A stretch of DNA of 64,000 nt from assembly GCA_038093975.1 (NCBI GenBank), contig JBBPTG010000044.1, forward strand, positions 62,001-126,000, given 5' to 3'. Under the pieces are notes generated by a model, which had not been told where the DNA came from, did no database searches, and worked only from the letters and a program-made list of their open reading frames with translations. The translations under genes were made by a program, and so were the position numbers. Of this stretch, positions 47,797 through 59,747 are shown one piece after another. The stretch's first letter is position 1. Each line of letters starts with the position of its first letter. Source of the DNA: Chalciporus piperatus. Taxonomy: Eukaryota > Basidiomycota > Agaricomycetes > Boletales > Boletaceae.

Positions 47797-48453
47797 CTAA
47801 AGTTGCTGAATCCTTTGTTGAACCTTGTCCCTGACTGTCTGGTATGCGCTCATTAATGTTTGCTCGTTGATCACGATTTCGGTCGTGTCAGCCTTCGGTC
47901 GACTGACTCTCGATGCGATTGTAGTCGAGTCGGTTTCGACGATGATCCTGTGGCCGGAGTGAGGGAGATAAACACGCGGTAAATGACGGTGGAACGTTAC
48001 CCATCATCTATTGTCTCGTCCAAGCACAGCAACACCAAATCGAGGTTCTCGAGCACGGCCCGCTTCTCGACTTGGTTGCGCAACAAGAGCGAGAGAGCAT
48101 CTGAGAATGCTGTAAGGACGGAGTAGAGCATGATTTCGTTCTCTGCAGGACCGCCGATGACATATATGATGAGGTCGAGGGAATGACGGAACACGGCAAG
48201 ACGACCGTCGAAGAGGATGACATCGGCTGGTCGATCAAGTAATTGAGCATGAATGAACGGTTGATAACGGGTTGCCCGCACCTCCTGGCTTCTTGGTTTT
48301 CTGGAAGAGGCCCTTCTCGAATGCTCGCTGGTCCTTTGGTGTCAAGAGGTCGCCCTGGGGGTGACTTTTCGGACGGTAATACTTTGCGAGGACACGATGG
48401 CCCTCGCTGTCGAGGATGATGAAGGCATTCACGCTGTACAATGATAGATTCAT
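47797..48453 (-). CDS. RET3: Coatomer zeta subunit (zeta-COP)
   Basis: Three exons (48453-48282, 48226-48001, 47947-47797) give 182 residues in exact phase. The start MNLSLYSVNAFIILDSEGHR, then VLAKYY, GGPAENEIMLYSVLTAFSDA and LLRNQVEKRAVLENLDLVLL, and the end DKVQQRIQQL are characteristic of zeta-COP, a longin-fold protein like the adaptor sigma chains. Known role: a subunit of the COPI coat that carries cargo from the Golgi back to the ER. With Uso1 in the same window this is a second early-secretory gene, but they are far apart and not linked. The length is normal for fungal Ret3. Confidence 0.95.
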
Positions 48454-48697
48454 ACGATCAATACGGAATGTAGGAAATGCTGGTCGACGTGGTGGTAGTA
48501 TGGCACGGAGTTTGAAAGACCAAGGGCTAGAGTCGCGCGGCTATTAGAGAGGGCTAGAGCCGCTAGACAGGGTTTTGGTTCTCGCGAGCCTTGCTGCTTC
48601 AATGTTTTGGGGTTCAAACGACGTTGGACGGGCCCAGCCCAGATCGATCTCGCTGTGAGACTCTGAGACTCCTCAAAAAGACCGACCTCAAGTCTCC

Positions 48698-49228
48698 ATG
48701 CCGCCAATTCGCCTCAAGCTCGCTTTCTTCGCACCGTGACCCTGGCAGGACTGCCAGCACTGGGATTTTGAGCCACCTGTTCACAAAGTATCCACAGGAG
48801 CCCGCAAAAATCGGTGACTATGCCCAATGTGCTTTCATTACACCTGGCATAGGTGTGTCTCGCAATACTGCAGTGTCTTTACTTTCGCATCATCCTAAGC
48901 TCGGTCGTCCCAGGCCGGTTCGTGCCCGGACCAACCGCGAAGCCCACTTTGGGCGACACAAAGCAGGGTCTAAATTCTCGTCAATACATAGGCGAAAAGA
49001 CCGAGCTCACTAACGCAATCCAGACACTGAAAGAGGTATGACGTCCAACTCGCTCTCTCTACTAACTTGAAATATACCTCATTCCAGATACATCCTTACG
49101 ATGAGGTTGCGTACGACGTGTACCGACTCTGCTACGACGTCACTTCGCTCCCCACCAACGCTCGGTATAGGCACAGCTTCCAGCGGAGCCTGGCAGTGAG
49201 CCCCGCGTGGATTTCATCGAGGATATGA
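48698..49228 (+). CDS. YqfO/NIF3-type C-terminal domain protein with a frame break
   Basis: The spliced product reads MPPIRLKLAFFAP, then after a frame change ILSHLFTKYPQEPAKIGDYA, QCAFITPGIG-RFVPGPTAKPTLGD (across an intron at 48853-48913), LTNAIQTLKE and, across another intron (about 49036-49086), IHPYDEVAYDVYRL. This is the small alpha/beta domain found alone in fungi and inside bacterial YqfO/NIF3 proteins. Its role is not established. Between codon 13 (GCACCG TGA at about 48736) and about 48765 the frame must change by one base; no intron of normal size can do this. The C-terminus runs 20-odd residues past the usual end. It may be a pseudogene, or one base may be wrong. It is divergent from zeta-COP. 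Confidence 0.6.
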
Positions 49229-50297
49229 CGGCGTTCTCCGACAACTGCAGAACAGATTCATTTCTCCAGTGTATCCCGCGGAATGAATCTATTGTCTGCC
49301 ACCCGTGATCCATGCTCCCATTTATTGTTCATGATGGACTCTCATGCCGTGCTCGTCGGCGCGGTGACCGACATATGTTGCGTTTTCACATTTATGTGCT
49401 CGAGGTCGGCGAACGAACTGCCATACTCATCAAACAACACGTTCTTTTTAGCGTTTCTGATGCCATTGGATGGATGGTCCACCCAATGGGCTCTCGATGA
49501 CGACGACAGGGACCTTTATCAGCGGAGATCTCCTCGGTTTCGCTTTAAAGACGGCCACGTGAAGTGCACCCTGCGATCCGCTTTACGTCAATCTGAACAT
49601 ACCTTTTCCTGCCCTTGCCTCGCTTATGGGCGAAAGGGTATACAGCATGGACAACACTGGAAGCATTTCCTCTCCACGGACACGCTGAAGTCGGTGAGGG
49701 TTGTATATTCCCTTTCCAGAGTTCCGTGGCGCTGACGCGCCGTGTGTAGCCGGGGTCATTCCGCCGGAAAAATAGACGCTTCGCAATGTTGGACGAGTTC
49801 AGCAACCGCCGCTCTTTGTCCTATTCCTATGTTTCCTGATTGAATTGTAGGTGCTTGGAAATTCACCAGTTAAGCTCTTTGAGGAGGAGGGTTCGGTTAA
49901 TGATCAACCATCAGGCTTGAATTGTGCCATGACGCCATCGACGCACAGCCCTCACGGGCCGAGGAGCGCTAACGCCTCTAACGCTCTCCGGAACATGCGA
50001 TCCTGCCTGCAAGCTGTTCCAATCGTGGTATGCCCTGCTTCGGATTTGCAAGTCATTCAAAGTGCGGCAAGCGTTGGGAAGCCATGTTCCACTGAGTGAT
50101 GTGCAGCCTTGCCCCGCATCCGACGAATGAGGAATGTATAAGAAGCTTTCCGGTCCTGTAACCTGGCTTTCGACCACACCCATTTGAAACTCACCCTGAC
50201 TCCACAAGAAACTCGATTTCCACTCTTTGCTTCGACCTTCGGGTAGCTCCTCCATTCAACTCCCGACTCCAGTCCAGTTTACCTCTTGTCTTTCGCC
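49229..50297. other. No confident gene
   Basis: A plus-strand frame of about 150 codons at 49283-49735 is open but has no motif and starts without context. The region includes the promoter of the next zinc-finger gene, with a TATAAG at 50137-50142. Confidence 0.35.
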
Positions 50298-52393
50298 ATG
50301 TCGAATCTCGACTACTCGACATTTTCTCTGTGGTAAGTGTCCTTGGTACACGTTGTGATCTGCCGTCTCATACCCTACAACAACTCTACCAGCTCAGCTT
50401 TGACACCTCCGCAACCAGCTCCAGCGAGATCTTACCCCGCTGACCCCAACCAACAACACGTTGCAGAAGATGTCATCGATCCGCGTATCTCTAGGACGCA
50501 ATGTGATGATCTTTTCTCAAGGTCCGCTGTTTGCCGTGCACGTGTTGAAACATGTCCTTATTATCGAAATATCCAATTGCAGCTCAGAGATGAATGGTTA
50601 TCCACGCGAGGATGCTTTAACTCTGTCCGGGTCATATCAAGTAAGGGAGCTGCCGAGCACTCCGCTTTCCGGGGACTCCTACGACGACATACAAGGAAAC
50701 CTCCTATGTGTCCAGCTTGGTGGCTTTCACTTCACCACGCAATATGGCAGTAGTGAGCATGGAGGTCTTGATGAACTAGTAAATGTACCGACGGCCATCA
50801 ACGAAACCTCGTACGTTCATTAGTCTATTGTGTTTGGGCTTTCACACTCACGTTCACGGTGGCAGCTCCTGGGGTTCACAACACAGCCTGCACTACCCCA
50901 CATCGGCCCATGGATCCGTGTCTCGATGTATCAGGGGCGTTGGTACCATTGCCGAAGTCGCGAGGCCCGGGCCTTCTACACTTCATTGTGATGTCAGCGT
51001 ACGAGTGCCGGTTCGCAACTCAGCGAACATGGTTACCGCAGACCAACGACTAGGGAGAACCTACGACCTCGGCCTCGCAAACTCTCCCTCCTCTGTGGTT
51101 GTCGATGTCGCTACGTTTGTCCCAGGTGGACCATTTACGAGCCCATCGCCTCCTTCCGCGTCCTACCGTGATGAAGACTTTTCGGGAGCAGACTGCGCCG
51201 GTGGATTCAACTACGCTGAACAGTTGCCTGTGATCACGCATACCTCCGCGCGTGAAGCAGCAAGTCGTCACCCTCTTAGTCACCCGACTGTGCAGCCACT
51301 CTGTGGCTTCCAAGAGGCTTCTGCCGGCGGAAGTATATTATCCCTCGATCACCGCTTTGCAACTGCTACGACCACGCCTTTTCCTGGCTACTCGTCCATA
51401 CAGTCACCGCACGATCATTCTGTTTGTGAGCATCCTTCTTTCAGTACAGCCATCCATGCGGAACTCCCGCGGCCAGAGTCCGCTCCTCCGTTGATGGATA
51501 ACGAAGCGCCTTACATCGGCGACGCCCGAGCAGACCTCCAGTCCCCTGAAAACGCCACAACAGGAGAGCACCTCACTCGACCGCACGCTTGGTATCCTCA
51601 GGCCGTAGCACCTTCGACAGGTCCAAGTCCGCGATCCTCCCCGAGGAGGGCTGGTTCGATCGGGCACAATTCACAGAAAACTCCGCTGTGCTCGCGTCAT
51701 CTACGTCGATGGTCCTCGGTGACCAACCCTGCCTGGCGAACGTCGCCAACCTTTCCATCCACTCCTCCCAATATCGTTCCGTTCCCCCGGTATCCACAAC
51801 CCGTCGATAATTCCTACACCCATTTCTCGCCTTCGGCGGAGTCAGAGTCAGACGACCAATCGCTTTATCCGTTGCCTCATGCCGCAGTCGAAGCCGAAAT
51901 TGGCCCTTCAGAGCCTCCCGTGCGTAATATCGTCAGGTGTGACGGCCACTCGGTAGATGAGGAGTCCTGGAGCGCTGCAATGCAGCGACCAGACCAATCC
52001 CTCCACGTCTACGAGTGTTTCTGGGACGTCGGTCACACTCCCTGCGGGATGTGGATCGAGGGAGACCAATCGAGCGTCGCAGACCACGTCAGCCTCTTTC
52101 ACGGTTTCAGAGGCGGTGAAGTCACGACGCGCTGTCTCTGGCGTGACTGCCCCAAACCGCACATGAAGGGTACCAGCATTGCTCGCCATGTGGTGACACA
52201 TATCGGATTTAGGGTCAAGTGCAACACATGCAAGCACGAGTTTGCGAGGGTGGACGCTTGTAATAGGGCGCATAGTAGGTCTGGCTGTCTGGGGGTGGGT
52301 CAACCCATGTATGGCGACCTTCAACGTGTGCTGGACGCACGCAAGGTAGATCCATTACAACGTCCGTCCAAGAAACGACGTACGGAGGACTGA
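50298..52393 (+). CDS. Large C2H2-like zinc-finger protein (locus ii)
   Basis: Four exons (50298-50332, 50393-50521, 50583-50810, 50866-52393) add up to 639 codons plus stop. The first 500 residues are disordered and rich in Pro, Ser and His. The C-terminal module has three units: C-x8-C-x12-H-x4-H (around CFWDVGHTPCGMW), C-x4-C-x12-H-x3-H (CLWRDC then HVVTH) and a Cys-x2-Cys unit (CNTCKHEFARVDAC) that ends with Cys rather than His. A basic PSKKRRTED tail could be a nuclear signal. The tiny first exon (MSNLDYSTFSL) followed by three short exons recalls the gene at 57.0 kb. A transcription-factor-like role is inferred only from the fingers and nuclear-type tail. Confidence 0.8.
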
Positions 52394-52734
52394 GGGGGCA
52401 GTACCAACCGGTGTTTCCTTGGCTAGGGAGGTGCCCCTTAACTTGCTATTCGATAGGGGCAGGAACCCCATCGTGTACCCATTCGAACCCGCCTTGTTAA
52501 CTTATCCCTTAAACACCTGTACATCTGTGCTTTTGTATTCGTATATTGTCGTACCTTAGCCAGTCGAAAACTTAAACTATCATAATACGATGTCTTTTTC
52601 TGTTGTTAACACCATTACTTATTCCAGCTGGGGTATGACTACGTCTATGTAAACGTGTCCAGAAAGGAGGGTCACTTGACTTGAGCGTAGTGGTCCGGCA
52701 ATGCATTGGCCAAGGTAGGTGTGTGCAGGCCCAC

Positions 52735-53055
52735 GTCACGTTGGTGATATAAAAGGATAAATGGCGCGGCGGTGAGTCGGTCGTTCGTCGTGAAAGCTCT
52801 TTTGAAGACATTGAATCGCAGTTTGCCCGGGTTGATGACGATGATGTGTCGGAGACCCCATTCCGGGTATCGTTAATCGTAAAGAGCATCCGGAGCAGCT
52901 TCTGCGACCGTACAACGTCAAAGCAAACCCATTGGAAGGGTATGGATTCCTGGCAAGATACATCGTCAACATCACCCCGTCGACTCCAGGTTGGGACCTA
53001 ACTGGTTCGTGGTGTAATCTTCTGGAGCAGTGCCATAGAGAGGAGCTCAAATAGA
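52735..53055 (+). pseudogene. Probable gene remnant
   Basis: Two overlapping plus-strand frames read like protein: SSFEDIESQFARVDDDDVSE up to about 52880, and then, in another frame, HPEQLLRPYNVKANPLEGYG, FLARYIVNITPSTPGWDLTG, ending HREELK and TAG at about 53054. No intron of normal size connects them and no start was found. It reads as a fragment of an unknown gene. The family was not recognised. Confidence 0.3.
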
Positions 53056-53161
53056 AATTGGCGGCGAGCTACTTGTAACTCGGAGGTGATATTATGACCA
53101 AACCATGTGTCGAAAGTGGAGTCATGATATGATATTGAGAGCGGCCTCGTGTTTCAATCCT

Positions 53162-55176
53162 TCACGAGTGCGTCATGCCTTGGAAGCGTAGATCATACGT
53201 AGCCCTGTTTTGGTCGGGGTACCTCCGACCGAATGTGATGTTGTTCTTGTTTGCCTTGCCAGCGTAGAGGTCCATGTTTGGTAATCGTAAGCCACGCTGT
53301 TTGGCTGAAGCTGACGCACTGGAAGACGAGGAATCGGAGCCAAATGCCGCGGAAGTAAGCCTGTTATTAACTTACCGATCGTTTCTGAATCCATGTAACG
53401 ACCGCTCTCAAGTGCCATGGACCTTCTATCGTTCTGCTGGCAGTCATGGACGTGAGTGTGGCCTACAGAAATCCAACGATCAGAAACTGGCAAGGCGATG
53501 CACTCGTAACTAACTGTACCTCTCAGAGGGTCAAAATAGGTGTGTAGGGGTGTACAGGACGGATTGTGCTGAAGACAAGGGGCCTCGAGGTTACATGTTG
53601 AACGATTAATGCCGAAAGTGAAGGATTGGGGCCTACAGTGATCGTATGATACCGAGACGTACCCAACACAGGAACACATCCTGTCCTTCAGCAAGCGCCC
53701 CCACGAACTGAGATAGATTGATACGCTCACCCATTGCTGCCTCTGGAGTCTGTACACCTCGTGTCAGTTACGTAACAGAAGCGGCGAAGCAGGAGGTTGC
53801 TTGGAAATGGAAAACCCCAAGAAATTGGGAATTAAGTGAGATCATTATGGGGTTCATACGCCACTTCCTGTAGCGATCTGAAATTGTGCAATGAGAGTAT
53901 GGAAACGTGCATGAAATGCATCCTGCGTCCCTGAAGGGACAGAGGGCAACGTACCACCAACGGGCACGCTCACGCTCACGACCTCGTCGTTGGTGTTGAA
54001 AACCGTGATATTGATATTTGAGGACAGATAACAACCATCCAAGTTGGGGTACATGTGTGTATTGGGTCCAGATCAGGAGGAAATAAAGTTCATCCAAATA
54101 CGTTTGTCAGTGTCCCGCAGAATTTTGGAAGTAGGGTTGAACTTTTGAACTTGAAGGCGTGGATTGATCGCCGAGAGTGTCGCGATCGAGGTGGATACAA
54201 ATGATCGTCAGGGTCCGTGTTGCCATCGGCGCGGGATGGGATTCAAAAACACAATCACAGTATGACAGGGCGCCTGGACCCAATGCCCCAACGGAAAGCG
54301 GACGTTTGGGTTTACGCGAATGGCATTGGAGTACCAAAATGTGATCGTAGGAATGTCGTGGGCCGTGTCGGCCGCGAGACTGATCGCATACTCATTAGTT
54401 AGCGTGGCGATGCTTCTCAGGTGCACGTACATGTCGTATGTGTACCAGCAATTACAATCCATGACTATTAGAGAACAAGGATCAGTGAGATGAGTCGCTA
54501 GAGGAACACGACTTGTTACGTGCCTCTCAATTGCCATAATAATATCAAATCGTGGAATTCGTTCGACAATTTGGCGCATATAGTCAGCATAAATGACTAG
54601 GGTAAGAAAGATAGAGCCGACTCCGTGAGCATCCACTCCACCAAGAGGGTAACCACCTGAAAGGCCGGTGCTTGCGGTAGGTAGGGATGATTTTTTTAGG
54701 CCGGGATAGAGATCTCCGATCTTACCGTCCGAAATCAACCAGGAGTAGGTCAACATCCTTTTCCTTGGGTTTGTTTGTGAGTAGCAAGGCTTCGGAGAGA
54801 GAAAGGTATGGAACCGTAGACGATAGCTCAGGTCCTCGTGGACGAAGCTTGCAAAAGTCGCCAAGATCATCACTGCGTTCAAGAAACATCAGCCCTCGAG
54901 CAGATCTGAGGCTCTGCCCGCCAATGACTGGCATGTAGGAAAGAAGCTCACCAGTAGTTAGGCTCTGGCCAGCTAGGCTTCTGGCGACCGAGGAGCCATC
55001 CGTGCGTGTCTAGGATAATATGGTGGTGTGAGCGAGACACTTGGATACTCGTGTTTCCCGTGGACATGAGCATAAACGCGGCCGTCGCGAGAGTGGAGCT
55101 CGTTGTCTGCGCAGGCGACGGCGAGACCAATGAATGGGAAGTGGTACGGAGGAACGTCACTGCGATGCACCTTCAT
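53162..55176 (-). CDS. Unresolved minus-strand locus, unknown product
   Basis: Several minus-strand frames look coding but do not close into one model: STGNTSIQVSRSHHHIILDT (about 55070), GLMFLERSDDLGDFCKLRPR (about 54890), a stretch with hydrophobic runs (SIFLTLVIYADYMRQIVERI, about 54600), LSSNINITVFNTNDEVVSVS (about 54020), TYFDPLRGTVSYECIALPVS (about 53540) and NITFGRRYPDQNRATYDLRF ending in TGA near 53162. GT and AG sites are plentiful, for example GTAAGATCGG at about 54724. It may be one gene of five or six exons or two genes. No family could be named and the limits are approximate. Confidence 0.3.
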
Positions 55177-56935
55177 GCTTCCTTCATCTTGTGGGTACTT
55201 GACCTAATGGCCGCTATCATGATTGACGCGCAGTGGATGGGTTCCCCGAGTCGACGTCGAGATGCCGCTGCAGTTACCGCCTCGCGTATCATTTCGCTTG
55301 GAGGTACGCGCTGTTACTGCCGTCTCCTGTTACGACCTTCCCGGCGGTTGCTGGAGCCCTGACAAGTTCATCACATCCTGACCTTTGGTATTCAAATTCA
55401 TTCTGTCAGCGTCCATTCTCAGGCTCTCCTCCTCGCCGGGCGCGAACACAGCAATTGATGTCTACCGTGACATCTACGGCATATACGAGGCATTCCAGCT
55501 GAGGATCAAACGCGCGTCTACTACTCCACCTTCCTGCGTCCTTGATATGGCGGCCAACTTCTCCCACCAGTCAGTGATGGTGCTCAGAGACTCTCAACTC
55601 AGGCCACCGTTCGTTGTGTGGTCCCTTACTTGTAACCATGTTTATGTTTTGGGCGTTCAGATGATTTCATCTTCATCGGGACCGCCAAAATTCCGCGTGG
55701 CTTGCGGGCGCTACTCAATGTTTTCAAATTTCGCGTCGTAATGCTCCGAATCCCTCAGATCAGAGCCTGAGGCACCCTGAATCAGCAGTTGAGCATTTTA
55801 GAATTATAAAAAGTCTTCGAAGTTTGCCAAGTGACTAATGTAGATCGTTACGAGGCATGCTCCTTTATTTCCAGTAAGTTCTCTGAATCTCATGAAACAT
55901 TGTTCGGCCAATCCCACACGCACTGTAAGGCCAACTAGGCACATCGATTCGTATCCAGTGTATTCTCCTTGGCCAGGTAAGTGGGCGTCAATTGATAGTA
56001 ATAAGCGGTGTGTGAATTTCTTTGTCTGTTTTGCTCTGGGCTTGGCCACAACTTTCATTTTGATCTCAAATTTTGATCATTTTTTCCTTCAGAGAACTTT
56101 TACGTGCGTATGCCCCTGGAGGTCGTCGCAAGCATTCAGTTTCTCAATCATTTTCGCGGGCTCGACCCAGATAATCTCACTACAACATACGCTGCATGTT
56201 GCGTGCGTGATAGCCCAACTCGGAGCGGCACTTCAGGGGATTTACCTCCTGTTCTATGAGGTAAGCTACTTGGCCTTTCCTCGACTCCGGATTATGACCC
56301 CCATCAAAAATGTTTTCAGCTGGCGTATTCCAACATGGACCGAAGTGAATTCTTTTTCCCGCCCACCACTGGAGTTTAAATTAGACCTTACGAGCCAGGT
56401 ACGCCCTGCGGTCTCACATTCCGAGCAGTCCGGCCGGTTTTGGCGAGTTGTTTTAATCCATATGGGCCATGCCGATTCGTCATTCCTTCAGCTTCCTGCT
56501 GAGACTAAATCTCGCCTCACTCACGGCGACGATCGTCCCTGCATCATTATTCGTGCATCTTTTATGTTGACGGTAAGATCTTGATCAAGAATCCCTTTGA
56601 TGTCGAGATGTGTCGCCATCTTGCCACCTTCCATTTACTTTCTCTGTTTTGATGCCACGTGGACGGAGTGCTTACCGGCATCGACAGGTTACGTGTCTTT
56701 CTTTCCCAAGAACAAAGTTAACCGTGACCATCAGGCATCCGTAAGAGCGGAACAGGATGGCCTCGCGTGGCTTCCACGAGCATTACTGGAGCTACTGACC
56801 CCGTGATAACTTCGATTGGTCGCTCGGTGAGTTACTCCCGCCTTCACGCCCATCTTCGACATGGAGACAGATCTAGATCCGGCCATCGAATTCTTGGAGT
56901 GGTGTGCGGCAGCCACCGGGAGTCTGTTCTTCAGG
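55177..56935. other. No confident gene
   Basis: Plus-strand frames at 55385-55741 and 55892-56584 are open, and one short stretch (LEVVASIQFLNHFRGLDPDN, about 56120-56180) looks protein-like. There is also a possible intron (56261-56319) joining to LAYSNMDRSEFFFPPTTG. I could not assemble a gene. Confidence 0.3.
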
Positions 56936-56941
56936 TATAAA
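56936..56941 (+). promoter_or_regulatory. TATA box
   Basis: TATAAA 44 bases before the start codon of the zinc-finger gene at 57.0 kb. Confidence 0.45.
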
Positions 56942-56984
56942 GCCAAGCAATGAGAGTATAACTCGGGACTTCGTCACTTCCAAC

Positions 56985-58291
56985 ATGTCCGAACAGTTCT
57001 CTCACTACGCATACATGCACAGTCCAGCCGACTTTTCTACTTCATCGTCAGTGTCGCAGAGCAACATCATATCTTGATTGAGACTGACGTTTCTGGTTTC
57101 AGTGCCGGTCCCGACGCTAAACACGGGGGCTATGCATCGGGACGAAACAGCGATTTTCCTGTTCAATCTGTCGTTGACGGGGAAAACTATACGTCCTTCT
57201 CCCAGACCTGTGGAAGCGCTGTCCGAGTCTCACCCCATAACTGGTCAGCGGACGCGTTTTCCGGATTCTATGAACCTACGCCTGGGTGGTTAACCCCGTT
57301 GAATGGAGCTTCATTTCCATCTACTTGGGTTGCAGAGGCAATTCCAAACCAACAGGTTCACAGGCTAATCCAATGCGATATGAACGACAGCTCGCGTACC
57401 CATCCCTTGACACCCGCCGACGAAGTTGCTATGCCCACCTTTGACGACCATTCCCATTATAGTCATACAGACGCTCATGGATATCATTACGGAGCATTTC
57501 ATGATTTCGCTCAAGTCGATTTCGTGGCTGGTTACTCTCAGTCGCTGCCATCACATCCTATTGCCATGTCGATTGTTCCGAGGTCATTGAGCGTTGATCG
57601 TTCATATCACCAGGACTCACGTCCTCCCGCGGATCCGACGTTTCGTGTGTATCCCCCCTTTTCGGCAACGCAATTTTGCCATCCGCCGCCATCTCCCTCA
57701 CTCATTCATCCCACTTTGGATCTTGACTCCGACAGAGTCTCGTCCTCACCCCCGAGCAATCATAACCCTCCGGATATGCCAAGCGAAACGTGGGCCCACT
57801 CCGCAATTCAGCTTCATCCTTCTACCCCGACACCCCTTGATCGCCCTCTAGTAGTCACTGTCCCATTATCGATCGTGGAGTTTCCAGCCGTCTTCCGCTC
57901 TCCCGACGTGCCTTTCTTTCAGTGCCACTGGAATGGCTGTGGGGTCTGGATCACTTCCGAAAGGGAAGCAGTGAAGCGCCACCTGACGTGCTGTCATGAC
58001 GTATCGTTGAAAGGCAACTCGGTTGCCGCCAAGACACCCTGCAAATGGGATGGCTGCTCGTCATCTCTGCAAAGGGATAGTCTGGTACGACATGTTCACA
58101 TCCACCTCAGCCTGCAGTGGCTCTGCTCCGTGTGCAAGGGAGCTTACAATCGCAGTGACAGCGTCAAAAGTCATATCCGTCGCGAGGATCGGTGCCGACT
58201 TGCTCATCCCGTCAGTCGCCCTAGTGCCTTGGCATATAAGGCCAAGATAAATACGAACGATACAGTGACTTTGACAAAGATTTTACAATAG
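56985..58291 (+). CDS. C2H2-like zinc-finger protein (locus iii)
   Basis: Two exons (56985-57046, 57103-58291) give 416 residues in exact phase. The start is MSEQFSHYAYMHSPADFSTS. About 280 disordered residues rich in Ser, Pro and His follow, then the finger module: C-x4-C-x12-H-x4-H (CHWNGCGVWI), C-x4-C-x11-H-x3-H (CKWDGCSSSL) and C-x2-C (CSVCKGAYNRSDSV) with His and a final Cys. The Trp between the first two Cys in units one and two, and the same order of units, tie it to the genes at 2.8 and 50.3 kb. A DNA- or RNA-binding role is inferred. It ends LTKILQ shortly after the fingers. Confidence 0.82.
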
Positions 58292-58529
58292 AACGAAGGC
58301 TAGTAGATCGCAAATACGTATACGGCGCTCCTTGGTGTTTCTGTTTTTCGTATAGTATAGCATATCCTAATGTTTGCAAATACATATTCGAATCTTCTTG
58401 GTTCATGATGAACAGAGACTCGGAAAACCGAAGGAGGGGATTCTCTGCATGCGCGGGTATCAAGAAGACGATAGCAGGACGCATGTGGGGGAATATCTAG
58501 ACACTGCTATTTAATGGAACGCAGCACTT

Positions 58530-59016
58530 TCAAGCTTCGACACGTTTGATATCCGAAGGGGGATGCGTCGGATAGGTGGACTTCGTTGCCTTGCTTGCTG
58601 GATGGTATTCGAACCCAAGATTCTCGGGTCGCTGCAACCGTTCTAGCACGCTCTTGCAGCGGCTGTAAAACCACGTGCACCAGCTCAAGCAGATGCGGAT
58701 GGTCACTTTAATGCCGAACGCCTGGCCCGAGACAATGAGGTTGTGGCTCTGCCTCAAGACGGCTAGCTGGGGTCGAGCGTGCAGGTTGTGCGTCCTCCAG
58801 CCCGTAAGGTTTAGCTCGAAACGTGTGAAAGCCATCGAAGCAAGCGTCTTTCCACTGGACACTTCGTTCGAGGGTCTGAGAGTGAAACGGACTGTCTTCA
58901 TAGGGATCCCCTCCAAGTTTCGAAGAATTTCTGTGACTTACCTCTACGTCCGATTCGTTATGGTCTGAGTTTGGGGAGTTCCGAGTCGACGTTCTGCGTG
59001 CCTGTTTCCGGAAAGG
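58530..59016 (-). CDS. Hypothetical protein, 5' end unresolved
   Basis: Two exons join in exact phase: 59016-58942 (reading RRTSTRNSPNSDHNESDVE) and 58910-58530 (GIPMKTVRFTLRPSNEVSSG, then FTRFELNLTGW and QSHNLIVSGQAFGIKVTIRI, ending PSDIKRVEA and stop). The intron is short (31 bases), which is unusual and weakens the model. An acceptor (CTGATAG) lies before 59016, so at least one more 5' exon is expected. No domain was recognised. It converges on the zinc-finger gene at 57.0 kb. Confidence 0.35.
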
Positions 59017-59747
59017 CTATCAGACTGGTGTAGAGCTGTAGAGCTCAGGCTGATTGTTCCCGGGCCTTCCTCCTGTGTGGCCTGACCCAACTTATATCCC
59101 CGTCTGCCACACGGGGACAGTGCCACTACCAGGTGGCATAGAACTCACGTCACAGCCGTAAGAAGGACCCCCAGGAGGAGGCTTCGAAAGTTCATTAAAT
59201 GGTGAGCACTGGCATGCAGGAGAGTCTGGAGTGCTGGGTATCCGACGTGCCCCCTGAGGCTAATACGGATTTTCAGAGGGTCGAAAGCCATCTAGACAGT
59301 GTTTGAGTTCTGCGATTAGTAGATACTACGCAAGAGCTCAGGGCTCAGCGTGCTATCGGCGATCAACTTGAAGCTCCAAGTCCGATTCAACGCCGTACCC
59401 ACGGTCCGGGGGCGGTGTACTTCAGGTCATATTCGGACGAGTGGTGCCATATTTACAACTCGAAGGTTGGGGTCGCCGGATCCAATGCCAGCCTGTGCCA
59501 AAGGTCAATCATCTCCATAAAGGCGGTGACCATTCTTAGTATAAAACGTTAAAATTGAAGGTTCAAACGTTCACATGTCAACATACGAAATCGGATTACT
59601 ACCAGTAGTGCTGCGGGATAGATATGCGAATGCGCACTGCGCTGAATAATTATTGGTAGATGTTGTGGTGTGACGCTCGTGGGATCATAACATATCTAAA
59701 AAGTCATAGCCTTGGACGGAAGCATAAAAGATACGCTTTGTGTCCGG
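59017..59747. other. No gene recognised
   Basis: Only short frames; no motif, repeat or RNA gene seen. Confidence 0.4.

Noticed and set aside
54208..54882. A seven-helix membrane protein on the minus strand
   Set aside because: The hydrophobic runs are short and broken by charged residues, and the alternative splice chain across 54724 would remove part of the frame. Not enough to claim a membrane protein.
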